A stretch of 64,000 nt of DNA from Rhizobiaceae bacterium (GTDB taxonomy: Bacteria > Pseudomonadota > Alphaproteobacteria > Rhizobiales > Rhizobiaceae). The position numbers were made by a program, and so were the translations under genes. A model generated the notes under the pieces. The model did no database searches. It worked only from the letters and a program-made list of their open reading frames with translations, and had not been told where the DNA came from. Shown here one piece after another: positions 36,163 to 45,978 of this stretch (position 1 is its first letter; each line of letters starts with the position of its first letter). The stretch is taken from assembly GCA_017644005.1 (NCBI GenBank), contig JAEPMJ010000004.1, positions 302,885 through 366,884 on the forward strand. Direction: 5' to 3'.

Positions 36163-37455
36163 TCAGACGGCTCGCTCCGCGCCCATGCGACTGCTTCGGC
36201 CGGTTGATTTGTCTTGTTTATCCGGTTGGCCCGTAGCAAGTGCCGTGAGCGCTTCGACTAGCCGGTTGATATCCTCATGCGTGTTGTAGGCATGCACGGA
36301 TGCACGCACGAGCTGAGTGGTCCCTTGTTCAATCAACCCGGTTCGCGTGAGTTGCGTTGCTGAAACCGAGGTATTGATGGACCATTCATGGCGAAGCCGG
36401 GGGACGATCGTCTCCGCGGCAAGATGCTGGTGGGAAAAGGTGACTATCCCGCTGCGCTGACGACCGCGGTCCTGAACCTTGAAGCCCGGCAGCGCGTCGA
36501 CCTGCTCCCTTAGAGCACCCGACAGTTCGCTGATGCGGGTCCAGATGTCTTTCACTCCGGTGTCCAGGGCATAACGACATGCGGCCCCGAGGCCGATGTG
36601 GCCGGCGACGTTGTTTTCCCAAAGCTCAAAGCGGGTCGCGTTTCCGGCAACCCGGTACTTGTCGACCGCCACCCATTCGGCCGAGCGAATGTCCAGCACA
36701 TGCGGCGAGAGCTTCTCGATCCAGTCGCTGCGAACCCACAAAAAGCCGGTGCCTCTGGGGCCGCGAAGGTATTTGCGGCCCGTAGCGGACAGCATTGTGC
36801 AGCCGATCTTTTCGACATCAAGCGGCATCTGGCCCGCGGACTGGCAGGCGTCGAGCAAGAACGGGATGCCGTGGGCGCGGGCGATAGCCCCGATCTCCTC
36901 GACCGGATTGATCAGTCCGTCATTGGTCGGCATGTGAGACACGCAGATAAGGCGTGTCCGCTCATCGATCAGTGCTTCGAGAGCCGCCGGGTCCAGTTCT
37001 CCGTCATGCGTATCGTCGGCAAGCACAACCTCGATACCAAAACGGTCCGCGGCATGCCGAAAGGCGATCATGTTGGAATTGTACTCTGCGTGACCGGTCA
37101 CCACACGGTCGCCGGCTTGCCAGTCCATGGCATAAAAGACCGCCTGCCACGCGCGGGTCGCGTTATCGAGCAGCGCGATTTCAGATTTCCTGCCGCCTAC
37201 CAGTTCTGCTGCCGCCTCATAGGCGGCGTCGATGAGGTGGCTTTGGAGGGCAGCAGCTTCGTAGCCGCCGATGCGCTGTTCAAGCGCGAGATGATCCGTG
37301 ACCGATTGCCCAACGGGGGCCGCCATCAAGCTGGCGCCGGCATTGTTGAGATGAACCAGACCGTCGAGGCAACCCGGCGTCTCTGCTCTCAATCTCTCGG
37401 CGTCAATTACCATGGCTTGGTCTACGATCCCCATTTGGTACGACGTAGCTTTCAT
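36163..37455 (-). CDS. Class V aminotransferase (PLP-dependent; isopenicillin-N epimerase/cysteine desulfurase-like fold)
   Basis: 430 residues from the ATG at 37455; later ATGs at 37434 and 37413 are also possible because no start has a good ribosome-binding site. Landmarks are the N-terminal LVHLNNAGASL, D202 and Q205 in LLDACQSAG (PLP ring contacts) and the Schiff-base lysine K228 in SATGRKYLRGPRGTGFLW. The domain fits enzymes that transaminate, epimerise or cleave amino compounds. As first gene of the operon with the amine importer and the cyclodeaminase-like protein, it likely acts on the same imported amine. Confidence 0.87.
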   Translation of the reverse strand: MKATSYQMGIVDQAMVIDAERLRAETPGCLDGLVHLNNAGASLMAAPVGQSVTDHLALEQRIGGYEAAALQSHLIDAAYEAAAELVGGRKSEIALLDNATRAWQAVFYAMDWQAGDRVVTGHAEYNSNMIAFRHAADRFGIEVVLADDTHDGELDPAALEALIDERTRLICVSHMPTNDGLINPVEEIGAIARAHGIPFLLDACQSAGQMPLDVEKIGCTMLSATGRKYLRGPRGTGFLWVRSDWIEKLSPHVLDIRSAEWVAVDKYRVAGNATRFELWENNVAGHIGLGAACRYALDTGVKDIWTRISELSGALREQVDALPGFKVQDRGRQRSGIVTFSHQHLAAETIVPRLRHEWSINTSVSATQLTRTGLIEQGTTQLVRASVHAYNTHEDINRLVEALTALATGQPDKQDKSTGRSSRMGAERAV

Positions 37456-37599
37456 CCCATCGCAGCCTTCATCCGGCGCTTCGAATGGCCGGTTTCTCCG
37501 CAACGGAAAGCTGCATTGCGCATTCCCAGTTCCAATTCTGGCATTGCGGCGGGGCGCCAAACAGATTGAAAAGATTCATCGTTAGTATAAGTTGTGCTC

Positions 37600-38520
37600 A
37601 TGGTATTGCGTCGTCATCTCCCATCACCCAGTACGCTTTTTGTGTTCGAAGTTGCGGCACGACTGACGAATTTCTCGCGGGCGGCACAGGAGCTCAACAT
37701 CACGCAGCCGGCGGTCAGCCATGCGGTAGCGGCTTTGGAGCAACACCTCGGGCAGCCCTTGTTCACGCGGGCAGGGCCGCATCTGGAACTGACGGAAGTG
37801 GGTGAGCGACTGAGCCGGGTTACGACCCGATCGTTTCACGCCATCGAGGATGTGCTCGAGGAAATCGGGGGACGGGACAGCTCGCGCGAGGTCGTGATGC
37901 TTTCGATTTCCTCCGGCATGGCAACGCATTGGCTGATGCCGCGCTACAGCAATTTCCGCGAGGCGTTTCCGCACACCGACCTGCAGTTCCAGCTGAGCGC
38001 CGTCAGCGTCGGCGGTCCGCTCTACAATTGTGATCTCGGCCTGCGTGTCGCCCAGGGCGATGATGCCCGTGAACTCGGGGGCTGGTTCGCGCCCGAACGC
38101 GTACTCGCCGTCGGAACGCCGGGTTATCTGCGCGACCACGGAAGTTACGACAAGCCGAAAGCCAATCACACGTTGATCAATCTGCCGGACCACTGGTTCG
38201 GCTGGCCGGAGTTCGCACAGAAAGCCAACAGCCGTATCCCTGCGGGTTACGACAAACTGTCGTTTTCCGATTATTCGGTAGTGCTGCAGGCGGCATTGAG
38301 CGGACAGGGGCTCGCGCTGGCCTGGACCTCGGTCGCCTCGGGGCTGATCATCAACGGCATGCTGGTGCAGGCGTCGGACACGGTGGTGAAGACAGACCGC
38401 AGCTATCATCTGGTCTCTTCCAGCCAGCGCGCAACGCGCGCGGTTGTGCGGCAGGTCCGCGACTGGCTGATCGCGGAGATGGAAAAAGACGAAAAACAGC
38501 TTTCGAAAATTCTCGTATAA
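37600..38520 (+). CDS. LysR-family transcriptional regulator
   Basis: 306 residues from the ATG at 37600 (a GTG at 37594 is also in frame; neither has a good ribosome-binding site). The helix-turn-helix is FSRAAQELNITQPAVSHAVAALEQHLG (about residues 30-56), followed by the GcvA-like effector domain (MLSISSGMATHWLMPRYSNF). It faces the aminotransferase-polyamine importer operon across a gap of about 140 bases and is probably its regulator. Confidence 0.9.
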   Translation: MVLRRHLPSPSTLFVFEVAARLTNFSRAAQELNITQPAVSHAVAALEQHLGQPLFTRAGPHLELTEVGERLSRVTTRSFHAIEDVLEEIGGRDSSREVVMLSISSGMATHWLMPRYSNFREAFPHTDLQFQLSAVSVGGPLYNCDLGLRVAQGDDARELGGWFAPERVLAVGTPGYLRDHGSYDKPKANHTLINLPDHWFGWPEFAQKANSRIPAGYDKLSFSDYSVVLQAALSGQGLALAWTSVASGLIINGMLVQASDTVVKTDRSYHLVSSSQRATRAVVRQVRDWLIAEMEKDEKQLSKILV

Positions 38521-38550
38521 GGCCCGGGGTGGCGCAGGTAATTCCGCCGG

Positions 38551-38569
38551 GTGGTGTGCCCCTCACCAC
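38551..38569 (+). terminator. Possible weak terminator after the LysR gene
   Basis: GTGGTG (38551-38556) and CACCAC (38564-38569) form a six-base-pair stem with a seven-base loop, followed by the pyrimidine-rich TATTCCCTTTT. It lies 31 bases after the LysR stop. The stem is short, so the call is tentative. Confidence 0.35.
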
Positions 38570-38638
38570 TATTCCCTTTTCCCGAAGCGCCGCCGGAACG
38601 ATCTTCTCAAACGGATCGAACCAAATGCGGACCGTTCA

Positions 38639-39832
38639 ATGAAGATCATCGCTGCCGATATTTACGTGGTACCGACCGGCAACCGTCGCGCGGTCCTGCT
38701 TACGCTGGAAACTGATGCCGGCATCAGTGGAACAGGCGAGGCGGGAATCGCCTACGGAATGGGAACTACGGCCGCGGCCGAGCTGCTGAAGGCAACTGTC
38801 GAGCGTTTCGTCATCGGCCGCGACCCTTCGCCCATCGAGTGCATCTGGAGCGATATCTACGATCACAGCTTCTGGACGAAGGGCGGCGGAGCGCTGAGCA
38901 TCGCGGCCCTCAGCGCGATCGATCATGCGCTGTGGGATATCAAGGGCAAGGCTCTCGGCGTGCCGGTCCATTCTCTTCTTGGCGGCCCGTTCAACGACAA
39001 GCTGGACGTTTATGCGAATGGCTGGTGGCTGGGCTGCGACACGGGTGCGGAATATGCGGACGCCGCGCAGAAGATGGTCGATCGCGGTTACACCGGGCTG
39101 AAGCTGTATCCGCTGGGCATGCCGGATCCGGTCACGGTGGTACGCCACCCGGTCCGCCGGGCACTGACCAGCAATGAGATCGACCGGGCCGTCGAGCGGA
39201 TTGAAGTCCTGCGCAACAGGCTCGGCGACGGTGTATCGCTGCTGCTGGATTTCGGCGGCGGCTTGGCACGCGACCAGTTGCGGCGACTTCTCGGGCGCAT
39301 CGAGCCGTTTCATCCTGGATTTGTGGAAGAACCAGCGGACCCCGCAATTCCCGCGGCGATGGCGGCAGTCCGGCAAATGACATCGATTCCACTGGCTGCC
39401 GGCGAACGCGCATATACGCGTTACGGCTTTCAGCGGCTTCTCGATACCAATGCGGTGGATATCGTCCAGCCGGACGTCTGCAATACGGGCGGGCTTTCTG
39501 AGGCCAAGAAGATCGCGGCTATGGCGGAAATTCACAATGTGCGCGTCGCACCGCACAATTATGGCAGCACGCTTGCGACCGCGGTCTCGGTTCAGCTGTG
39601 TGCCTCGATCTCCAATTTCATGGTGCTGGAGTGCTTCCCGGACCACCATCTCGAACCTGGCTACCTGCCGGTGTTGCGCAATCCGCTGGAGGACACGCTG
39701 AGGGATGGGTTCATGCCGGTTCCAGCCGCTCCCGGACTTGGTGTCGAATTGGCATCAGAGGCAGTCGCGCCGTACAAATGGGCCAGGGTTGCTCAGGAGG
39801 GCGCTGGCATCGTTTCCGCAGCGGCCCAGTGA
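38639..39832 (+). CDS. Enolase-superfamily dehydratase/racemase (mandelate racemase/muconate lactonizing type, galactonate-dehydratase-like)
   Basis: 397 residues. N-terminal capping domain (1-115) and TIM barrel. Predicted active-site residues are K155 in GLKLYP, metal ligands D204 (LLLDFGG), E230 (FVEEP) and E256 (AAGERA), and a D279/H306 pair (QPDVCNTGG and APHNYGS), as in acid-sugar dehydratases of the superfamily. The gene stands alone behind the LysR gene and converges with kynA. A sugar-acid dehydration role is likely; the substrate is not known. Confidence 0.88.
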   Translation: MKIIAADIYVVPTGNRRAVLLTLETDAGISGTGEAGIAYGMGTTAAAELLKATVERFVIGRDPSPIECIWSDIYDHSFWTKGGGALSIAALSAIDHALWDIKGKALGVPVHSLLGGPFNDKLDVYANGWWLGCDTGAEYADAAQKMVDRGYTGLKLYPLGMPDPVTVVRHPVRRALTSNEIDRAVERIEVLRNRLGDGVSLLLDFGGGLARDQLRRLLGRIEPFHPGFVEEPADPAIPAAMAAVRQMTSIPLAAGERAYTRYGFQRLLDTNAVDIVQPDVCNTGGLSEAKKIAAMAEIHNVRVAPHNYGSTLATAVSVQLCASISNFMVLECFPDHHLEPGYLPVLRNPLEDTLRDGFMPVPAAPGLGVELASEAVAPYKWARVAQEGAGIVSAAAQ

Positions 39833-39845
39833 CGCCTGAGGCAGC

Positions 39846-40682
39846 TTAGAGTTCGGTTCGAACGTGCCAGAGCTCGGGGAAGAGCTCTACCTCCAGCATG
39901 CGTTTGAGATATGAGATCCCCGCCGTTCCGCCTGTGCCGCGCTTGAAGCCGATAATGCGCTCCACCGTCGTTACATGGTTGAAACGCCAGCGCCTGAAAT
40001 AATCCTCGAGATCGACCAGCTTTTCTGCGACCTCATAGAGCTCCCAGTAGCGTTCAGGCGCCTGATAGATGCTGCGCCAAGCGGCCATGACTCCGGGGTC
40101 CGCACTGTGCGTGTGGGACACGTCACGCTCCAACACGGTGTCGGGCACCGCAATGCCGCGCCGGGCAACCAGCCGAAGCGCCTCGTCATACAGGCTCGGC
40201 GTGCCGAGTTCGGCCTCCAGTTTTGCAACGATATCGGGACGATGGCCGTGAGGCCGGAGCATGGCTGGATTGCGGTTGCCGAGGACGAACTCGATCAGCC
40301 GGTACTGCCATGACTGAAAGCCGGACGACTGGCCGAGCTGGTTGCGGAAATGGGTATATTCCGACGGTGTCATGGTGCGCAGCACGTCCCAGGCAGAGTT
40401 CAACTGCTCGAGAATACGCGAGACGCGTGCCAGCATCTTCATGGCTGGCTGGATCGAGTCGTTTCTGAGCGCCGCGCGTGCGGCGGTGAGTTCGTGGATG
40501 GCTAGGCGCATCCACAATTCCGACGTCTGATGCTGAACGATAAACAGCATCTCGTCATGCGCCTTGCTGAGGGGTTTCTGGCTATCCAGAATGGCATCGA
40601 GCTGCAAATAGTCGCCGTAGGACATGCGGCCATCGAAATCCATCGATGCGCCTTCAAGCCCCGGGTCGTAATCATTTGCCAT
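39846..40682 (-). CDS. kynA: Tryptophan 2,3-dioxygenase
   Basis: 278 residues from the ATG at 40682 (GGAGAAG six bases upstream), the normal size for bacterial enzymes. Catalytic features are complete: SYGDYL, H51 in [11 protein letters not shown]113 in THFRNQLG with SGFQSWQYR, the proximal haem ligand H236 in [10 protein letters not shown] and the [12 protein letters not shown] loop. It opens L-tryptophan to N-formylkynurenine. It is the last gene of the 2-aminobenzoyl-CoA operon, linking tryptophan breakdown to the anthranilate route. Formamidase and kynureninase genes are not in the window. Confidence 0.95.
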   Translation of the reverse strand: MANDYDPGLEGASMDFDGRMSYGDYLQLDAILDSQKPLSKAHDEMLFIVQHQTSELWMRLAIHELTAARAALRNDSIQPAMKMLARVSRILEQLNSAWDVLRTMTPSEYTHFRNQLGQSSGFQSWQYRLIEFVLGNRNPAMLRPHGHRPDIVAKLEAELGTPSLYDEALRLVARRGIAVPDTVLERDVSHTHSADPGVMAAWRSIYQAPERYWELYEVAEKLVDLEDYFRRWRFNHVTTVERIIGFKRGTGGTAGISYLKRMLEVELFPELWHVRTEL

Positions 40683-40719
40683 GTTTAGCTTCTCCGCGCC
40701 GATGGTGGCATCTGGCCGG

Positions 40720-41118
40720 TCAGGAACTGCCGATCTCGGCCGTGGCCTCGATCTCGACCAGTGCTTCATCTTCGATGAGGCCAGCAACGACGATGACCGA
40801 CATTGCCGGATAGTGCGTTCCCATTACGGCGCGATAGGCCTGTCCGACTTCTCGCTGTTTTGCCAGATATTCCCGCTTGTCGGTGATGAACCAGGTGAGG
40901 CGAACAATATCAGTGACCTTGCCGCCGGCAGTCGTCACGACCTCGGCAATGTTGCGCAACGTCTGTTCGAACTGGCCGACGAAATCCTTGTGCTCGAAAA
41001 CCTGGTCGGCGTTCCAGCCGATCTGGCCACCTGCATAGAGCCGCTTGCCATCGACAAGGATTCCATTGGTGTAGCCTTTCGGCTTCATCCAGTCGGGCGG
41101 GTTGATCAGGTTCATCAT
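40720..41118 (-). CDS. RidA family protein lacking the catalytic arginine
   Basis: 132 residues (ATG at 41118, with a second ATG at 41115). The RidA fold is clear: [44 protein letters not shown], and [10 protein letters not shown] at the end. At the position of the essential arginine (FPARSCVEVA in E. coli RidA) this protein has methionine, M106 in YPAMSVIVV. Known classes without that arginine are not active imine deaminases. Within the operon it could still act on the amino-cyclohexene-CoA enamine or have a binding role. Gene lies between kynA and the CoA ligase gene. Confidence 0.88.
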   Translation of the reverse strand: MMNLINPPDWMKPKGYTNGILVDGKRLYAGGQIGWNADQVFEHKDFVGQFEQTLRNIAEVVTTAGGKVTDIVRLTWFITDKREYLAKQREVGQAYRAVMGTHYPAMSVIVVAGLIEDEALVEIEATAEIGSS

Positions 41119-41146
41119 CGTCTCGGGATCCTCGTATTTTCGGGGT

Positions 41147-42766
41147 TCAGTCGCGCAGTCTGAAGCGCTGAATCTTGCCGGTCTGGGTTTTTGGCAGCGC
41201 ATCGGTGAAAACGACCGAGCGCGGGTATTTATAGGGCGCAATGACCGCCTTGACGTGGTCCTGCAGCCGCTTGACCGTCAGTTCATCTCGGGCGACCCCT
41301 TTCACCAGAACGACATGCGCCTCGACGATCTGACCGCGCGCCTCGTCCGGGCGTCCGATGACCGCGCATTCGCCGACATCGGGATGGGCAAGCAGGGCTG
41401 CTTCGACTTCGGGGCCGGCAATATTGTAACCGGACGAAACGATCATATCGTCCGAACGCGCTGCGAAGTGGAAATAACCTTCCTCGTCCTGCACGAACGT
41501 ATCGCCGGTGAGATTCCAGCCATCGCGCACATAGTCCTTCTGGCGCTTGTCGGACAGATAGCGGCAGCCGGTCGGGCCGCGAACCGCGAGCCGACCCGGT
41601 GTGCCGCGCGGCACTTCGTTCATCTCGTCGTCGACAACCTTTGCCTGGTAGCCGCTCACCTCCTTACCGGTGCAGGCGGGGCGAGAATCGCTGAAGCGGT
41701 TGGAAATGAAGATATGCAGCATCTCCGTCGCGCCAATGCCGTCGAGCATCGGCCGGCCGGTTTTCTTCAGCCACTCTTCGTAAACCGGGGCCGGCAGCGT
41801 CTCACCTGCGGAAACGGCCGCACGCAGGGACGACAGGTCGGCGCCTTCCTCCATCGCCGCGAGCATCGCGCGATAGGCCGTCGGGGCGGTGAAGCAGATC
41901 GTCGCCTTGTATGTCTGGATGATCTCGACCAGATTCGGCGGCGTTGCCTGTTCGAGCAGAGTGGCAGCGGCACCGAAGCGCAGCGGAAAGACCGCCAACC
42001 CACCGAGGCCGAAGGTGAAAGCGAGCGGCGGGGAACCAACGAAAACGTCGTCCGGCGTGACCTTGAGCACTTCCTTCGCATAACCGTCGGCAATGATCAG
42101 GATGTCTCTGTGGAAATGCATCGTCGCCTTGGGTTCGCCGGTCGTTCCCGAAGTGAAACCGAGCAGTGCGACATCGTCTCGGCCTGTTTTCACGCTCTCA
42201 AAGCGGACCGGCTTGTTCAGCGCCAGGCGGTCGAGTTCGGCATCGTGGTTGGCGGTGCCGTCAAAGCCGATGACCTTTTCCAGGTATTTATTGTCCTTGG
42301 CGCACGACACCAGTTCATCCATCAGGCGGGTGTCGCAAAGGGCCAGCGTTATCTCTGCCTTGTCGACGATCTTCGTCAGTTCAGCAGCCCGCAGCATCGG
42401 CATGGTGTTGACGACAACGGCGCCTGCTTTGGTCGCCGCCAGCCATACCGCGACCATCGCGGGGTTGTTTGCGGAGCGGACGAGGATCCGGTTACCCGGC
42501 TTGATGCCGAGGTCCTCGACAAGCGCGTGGGCGATCCTGTTGGTCCAGTCGGCCAGTTCCTTGTAGGTGCGCATGCGGCCATTGCCGATCAGCGCTGTAT
42601 GGTCGCCGAACCCCTTTGCCACCATCGCGTCAGTGAGTTCGTGGCCCGCATTCAGCCATTCGGGATATTCGAAACCCTCAAGCAGGAATTGCGGCCATTG
42701 GTCGGGCGGTGGAAGATTGTCGCGGGTGAAGGTATCCACATGTCCGGTCGGTCCCAGCGCAGTCAT
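41147..42766 (-). CDS. 2-aminobenzoate (anthranilate)-CoA ligase / benzoate-CoA ligase family
   Basis: 539 residues of the adenylate-forming superfamily. The AMP-binding P-loop is GFTSGTTGEPKATMHFH, followed by later motifs such as YNIAGPEVEAALLAHPDVGE, and the C-terminal catalytic lysine is in PKTQTGKIQRF. The operon partner, a 2-aminobenzoyl-CoA monooxygenase/reductase, makes anthranilate the likely substrate, as in Azoarcus evansii. It sits five bases after the acyl-CoA dehydrogenase gene. Confidence 0.87.
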   Translation of the reverse strand: MTALGPTGHVDTFTRDNLPPPDQWPQFLLEGFEYPEWLNAGHELTDAMVAKGFGDHTALIGNGRMRTYKELADWTNRIAHALVEDLGIKPGNRILVRSANNPAMVAVWLAATKAGAVVVNTMPMLRAAELTKIVDKAEITLALCDTRLMDELVSCAKDNKYLEKVIGFDGTANHDAELDRLALNKPVRFESVKTGRDDVALLGFTSGTTGEPKATMHFHRDILIIADGYAKEVLKVTPDDVFVGSPPLAFTFGLGGLAVFPLRFGAAATLLEQATPPNLVEIIQTYKATICFTAPTAYRAMLAAMEEGADLSSLRAAVSAGETLPAPVYEEWLKKTGRPMLDGIGATEMLHIFISNRFSDSRPACTGKEVSGYQAKVVDDEMNEVPRGTPGRLAVRGPTGCRYLSDKRQKDYVRDGWNLTGDTFVQDEEGYFHFAARSDDMIVSSGYNIAGPEVEAALLAHPDVGECAVIGRPDEARGQIVEAHVVLVKGVARDELTVKRLQDHVKAVIAPYKYPRSVVFTDALPKTQTGKIQRFRLRD

Positions 42767-42771
42767 TGTAA

Positions 42772-43938
42772 TTACCCCCCGGCCAGTGCTGACATGGTCT
42801 GGCGCGCGATGATGACCTTTTGAACGTCTGACGCGCCTTCATAGATGCGCAAGGCCCGTATTTCACGATACAGGCTCTCGACAATGCAGCCCTTGCGCAC
42901 ACCGTCGCCGCCGTGAAGCTGGACGGCCTTGTCGATTACACTCTGCGCCTGATCGGTAGCGAACAGCTTTGCCATGGCGGCTTCACGGCTGACGCGCGGC
43001 GCACCGCTGTCTTTCAGCCATGCCGCCCGGTAGACCAGCAGTGCAGCGGCATCGATGTCGAGAGCCATATCGGCAATGTGGCCCTGCACCATCTGCATAT
43101 CGAAAAGCGGCGCGCCGAAAAGCTCGCGCCTGGCAGCGCGGCTGACACTTTCATCGAGCGCGCGGCGGGCAAAACCCAGGGCCGCAGCTGCCACTGTGGA
43201 GCGGAAAACGTCGAGTACCGACATTGCGATGCGGAAGCCGTCACCCGGACTTCCGATCATCGCCGATGCGGGCACGCGGCAGCCGTCGAAAGCCAAGCGG
43301 GCGAGGGGATGCGGAGCAACCACGTCAATGCGCTCGGCGACCGTAAGCCCTGGCGTGTCGGCTGGAACGATGAAGGCCGACAGGCCCTTGGCGCCCGGCG
43401 CTTCGCCGGTACGGGCGAACAGAGTGTAGACATCGGCAATACCGCCATTCGAAATCCATGTCTTTTCGCCGTCGAGCACATAATTGTCGCCATCGCGTGT
43501 CGCGGTCAGCGCGAGGTTGGCGACGTCGGAGCCGGAAGCCGGCTCGGAGAGCGCGAAGGCCGATATCGCTTCGCCGGCACGTGTTTTGGGCAGCCACTCC
43601 CGTTTCTGCCGGTCGTTGCCGAAAAGCGAGATGGCACCCGTGCCGAGACCCTGCATAGCGAAGGCAAAATCTGCCAGCCCGTCATGGCGCGCAAGCGTTT
43701 CGCGCATAAGGCAGAGGCTACGCACGTCGAGCGCTGAATTGGGCTCGCCCGGATCAACCGCGGTGAGCTCGAGCCAACCAGCCCGGCCGAGCGCGGCAAC
43801 GAGACCGCGGCAAGCGGCATCGGTATCGGCATGGTCGATTGCAGACAGATTCGCAGACGCCCAATCGTCTATCCGCGTGGCGAGGGCGCGGTGGCGCTCT
43901 TCGAAGAACGGCCATTCCAGGAAGCTGCGATCGGCCAT
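42772..43938 (-). CDS. Acyl-CoA dehydrogenase family protein
   Basis: 388 residues. FAD/substrate segment [19 protein letters not shown] and WISNGG are typical, and the catalytic glutamate falls in [11 protein letters not shown] near the C-terminus. It would oxidise a ring or ring-cleaved CoA intermediate of the 2-aminobenzoyl-CoA route. Its start shares one base with the stop of the enoyl-CoA hydratase gene (TAATG). Confidence 0.92.
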   Translation of the reverse strand: MADRSFLEWPFFEERHRALATRIDDWASANLSAIDHADTDAACRGLVAALGRAGWLELTAVDPGEPNSALDVRSLCLMRETLARHDGLADFAFAMQGLGTGAISLFGNDRQKREWLPKTRAGEAISAFALSEPASGSDVANLALTATRDGDNYVLDGEKTWISNGGIADVYTLFARTGEAPGAKGLSAFIVPADTPGLTVAERIDVVAPHPLARLAFDGCRVPASAMIGSPGDGFRIAMSVLDVFRSTVAAAALGFARRALDESVSRAARRELFGAPLFDMQMVQGHIADMALDIDAAALLVYRAAWLKDSGAPRVSREAAMAKLFATDQAQSVIDKAVQLHGGDGVRKGCIVESLYREIRALRIYEGASDVQKVIIARQTMSALAGG

Positions 43939-44741
43939 TAGTTGCCCTCGAATACCGGTTTCCGCTTGTTGGCGAACGCCTCATATGCGCGGCGGAAATC
44001 CTGTGTCTGCATACAGATCGCCTGGGCCTGTGCTTCAGCCTCAATGGCCTGTTCGATGCCCATGTTCCACTCCTGCGCCAACATGGTCTTTGTCATCATG
44101 TTGCCGAAGGTTGGTCCCTCGGCAATGCGTTCGGCCACAGCCCTGGCTTCGTCTTCCAGTGCCGCCGGGTCGACGAGGCGGCTGAAAAAGCCCCAGCGCT
44201 CGCCTTCCTCCGCGCTCATCGATCGGCCGGTATATAGAAGTTCCGCAGCGCGGCTCTGGCCGATGATGCGTGGCAGGATCGCACATGCACCCATGTCGCA
44301 ACCGGCAAGGCCGACGCGGTTGAACAGAAAAGCCGTTTTGGCCGCAGGGGTGGCGATGCGGATATCGGACGCCATCGCGATGATGGCACCGGCGCCGGCC
44401 GCCACTCCGTCGACCGCAGCGATGATGGGCTTGCCGCAGGCGATCATCGCCTTGACCAGGTCGCCGGTCATGCGCGTGAATTCCATCAGACCCTTCATGT
44501 CCTTGTCGAGCAGCGGGCCAATGATCTCGAACACATCGCCACCGGAGCAGAAATTGCCGCCGTTCGGCCCGAAGATCACGACCTTTATGTCGTCGCGATA
44601 GACCAGCGCACGGAACCAGTCGCGCAGTTCCGCGTAGGAATCGAAGGTCAGCGGGTTTTTGCGGTCCGGCCGGTTCAGCGCAACGCGGGCGACGGTTCCT
44701 TCGATGGTCAGTAAAAAATGCCGCGGGGTGTCGTTATTCAT
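43938..44741 (-). CDS. Enoyl-CoA hydratase/isomerase (crotonase) family protein
   Basis: 267 residues. Oxyanion-hole segments are [12 protein letters not shown] and [23 protein letters not shown], with the second catalytic region at [18 protein letters not shown]. Crotonase enzymes hydrate, isomerise or hydrolytically open CoA-bound rings; in this operon a hydratase or ring-opening step is expected. It overlaps the MarR stop by one base (TGATG). Confidence 0.9.
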   Translation of the reverse strand: MNNDTPRHFLLTIEGTVARVALNRPDRKNPLTFDSYAELRDWFRALVYRDDIKVVIFGPNGGNFCSGGDVFEIIGPLLDKDMKGLMEFTRMTGDLVKAMIACGKPIIAAVDGVAAGAGAIIAMASDIRIATPAAKTAFLFNRVGLAGCDMGACAILPRIIGQSRAAELLYTGRSMSAEEGERWGFFSRLVDPAALEDEARAVAERIAEGPTFGNMMTKTMLAQEWNMGIEQAIEAEAQAQAICMQTQDFRRAYEAFANKRKPVFEGN

Positions 44742-45262
44742 CAGTCGCCCTTTCCGTGGTCGCGGATTGCCTGCATATGCGCTGCCGCCTCTGCCGAGAT
44801 ACGGTCAAGCGAGTTGCCGAGTTCACGGGCTTCCGCGGCGCTGACGCCGCCAAACAAACCGCTGACCCAGCCTTCGTGGGCCGCAGCCAATGCGTCAAAC
44901 TCGCGTTTTCCTGCGTCCGTAAGGCTGACGACCATCACGCGGCGGTCGTTTTCCACCGGCGTACGCTGAATCATGCCCTCGGAAACCAGCCGGTCGACGA
45001 TGCCCGTCACGTTGCCGTTGGACACTTTGAGTTCGGAGGAGAGTTCCGTCATACGAAGGCCACCGGGTGCACGCCGCAGAGCGGCCATGACGTCGAACCG
45101 GGGCAGTGTGGTTGCATGCTGGGCACGCATCCGTTCGCGCAGGTCGGCTTCCACCAGCCGCGTCGCCTTCAGCAGTTTCAGCCACAGTCGCAGGCGGTCC
45201 TTGGACAGGCCGGTGCTTTGCCCGTGCGGCTTCGCCGCGGCGGATTCGACCGTAACGCTCAC
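44741..45262 (-). CDS. MarR-family transcriptional regulator of the aminobenzoyl-CoA operon
   Basis: 173 residues from a GTG at 45262, which overlaps the SDR stop (GTGA) and has GGGAGG upstream. The winged helix is visible as [28 protein letters not shown] followed by [19 protein letters not shown] with the DRR wing signature. MarR proteins embedded in aromatic-CoA operons typically respond to the aryl-CoA thioester. A palindromic box at 48321-48336 upstream of the first gene is a candidate operator. Confidence 0.9.
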   Translation of the reverse strand: MSVTVESAAAKPHGQSTGLSKDRLRLWLKLLKATRLVEADLRERMRAQHATTLPRFDVMAALRRAPGGLRMTELSSELKVSNGNVTGIVDRLVSEGMIQRTPVENDRRVMVVSLTDAGKREFDALAAAHEGWVSGLFGGVSAAEARELGNSLDRISAEAAAHMQAIRDHGKGD

Positions 45263-45978
45263 GTCTCGCCTCCCGTGATAACCAGCCCATGGCCATTGAC
45301 CATGGCAGCTTCCGGCGAGGCAAGATAGCGGACGGCAGCCGCCACTTCCTCCGGCTTCACTATGCGGCCCGACGGTTTGTCGCCAAACACACGCTTTTTT
45401 GCCTCTTCGCGGCTGATTTCAAGGCGCTGCATGACATTGGTAACGGCAGTCTCGGCCATCGGGGTGTCGACCCAGCCGGGGCAGACAGCGTTACAGGTGA
45501 TGCCGCGTTTGGCAACTTCCAGCGCCAGTGATTTGACCAGGCCCATGACGCCGTGCTTGGCGGCAGAGTAAGCTGCGGCGTTCGGCTCTCCGTGAAGACC
45601 GGCAATCGACGAGACGGCGATCAATCTGCCGCCGCTCTTCATGCCTGCGAGGGCTTCCCGGAAGGTGAGGAACACACCGGTCAGGGTAACGGCGATCGTG
45701 GTGTTCCAGAGATCGAGGCTGGTGTTGGCAACGGGCGCGGCGCGCCCGATGCCCGCATTGGCAACCACCACGTCGAAAGGCGTGTCGAACAGCGCCTTCA
45801 TGGAGGTTTCGTCGGCAACGTCTGCGGTTTGGCAGTGCATGCCGCGGCCGGCATCGGTTTCCTGCAGTGCGTCGAGTCTGCGCCCGGAAATGGTGACATG
45901 GTCGCCGCCGTCGGCAAAATCGCGCGCGACTGCGCGCCCGATGCCCGAGCCGCCGCCGGTGACGAGCACGCGCCTCAT
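45259..45978 (-). CDS. Short-chain dehydrogenase (probable 3-hydroxyacyl-CoA-type dehydrogenase)
   Basis: 239 residues from the ATG at 45978, overlapping the upstream stop codon (ATGA). Cofactor motif [12 protein letters not shown] at residues 5-16, NAGIG, and catalytic YSAAKHG. It lies directly after the 2-aminobenzoyl-CoA monooxygenase/reductase gene and would oxidise a hydroxy group of the alicyclic CoA intermediate. The upstream in-frame extension is a shadow of the monooxygenase gene. Confidence 0.9.
   Translation of the reverse strand: MRRVLVTGGGSGIGRAVARDFADGGDHVTISGRRLDALQETDAGRGMHCQTADVADETSMKALFDTPFDVVVANAGIGRAAPVANTSLDLWNTTIAVTLTGVFLTFREALAGMKSGGRLIAVSSIAGLHGEPNAAAYSAAKHGVMGLVKSLALEVAKRGITCNAVCPGWVDTPMAETAVTNVMQRLEISREEAKKRVFGDKPSGRIVKPEEVAAAVRYLASPEAAMVNGHGLVITGGET

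Noticed and set aside
36598..37569. 323-residue plus-strand open frame opposite the class V aminotransferase
   Set aside because: The aminotransferase has all PLP-binding residues; this frame is its antisense shadow.
37566..37591. TTGAAA and TATAAG as a promoter for the LysR gene
   Set aside because: The spacing is only 14 bases and the -10 would lie within ten bases of the start codon; a leaderless transcript is possible but unsupported.
38636..39649. 337-residue minus-strand open frame opposite the enolase-superfamily gene
   Set aside because: Antisense to a gene with intact metal ligands; no motif of its own.
41102..42823. 573-residue plus-strand open frame opposite the CoA ligase gene
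   Set aside because: The opposite strand carries a complete adenylate-forming enzyme; the antisense product is low in hydrophobic structure and has no known motif.
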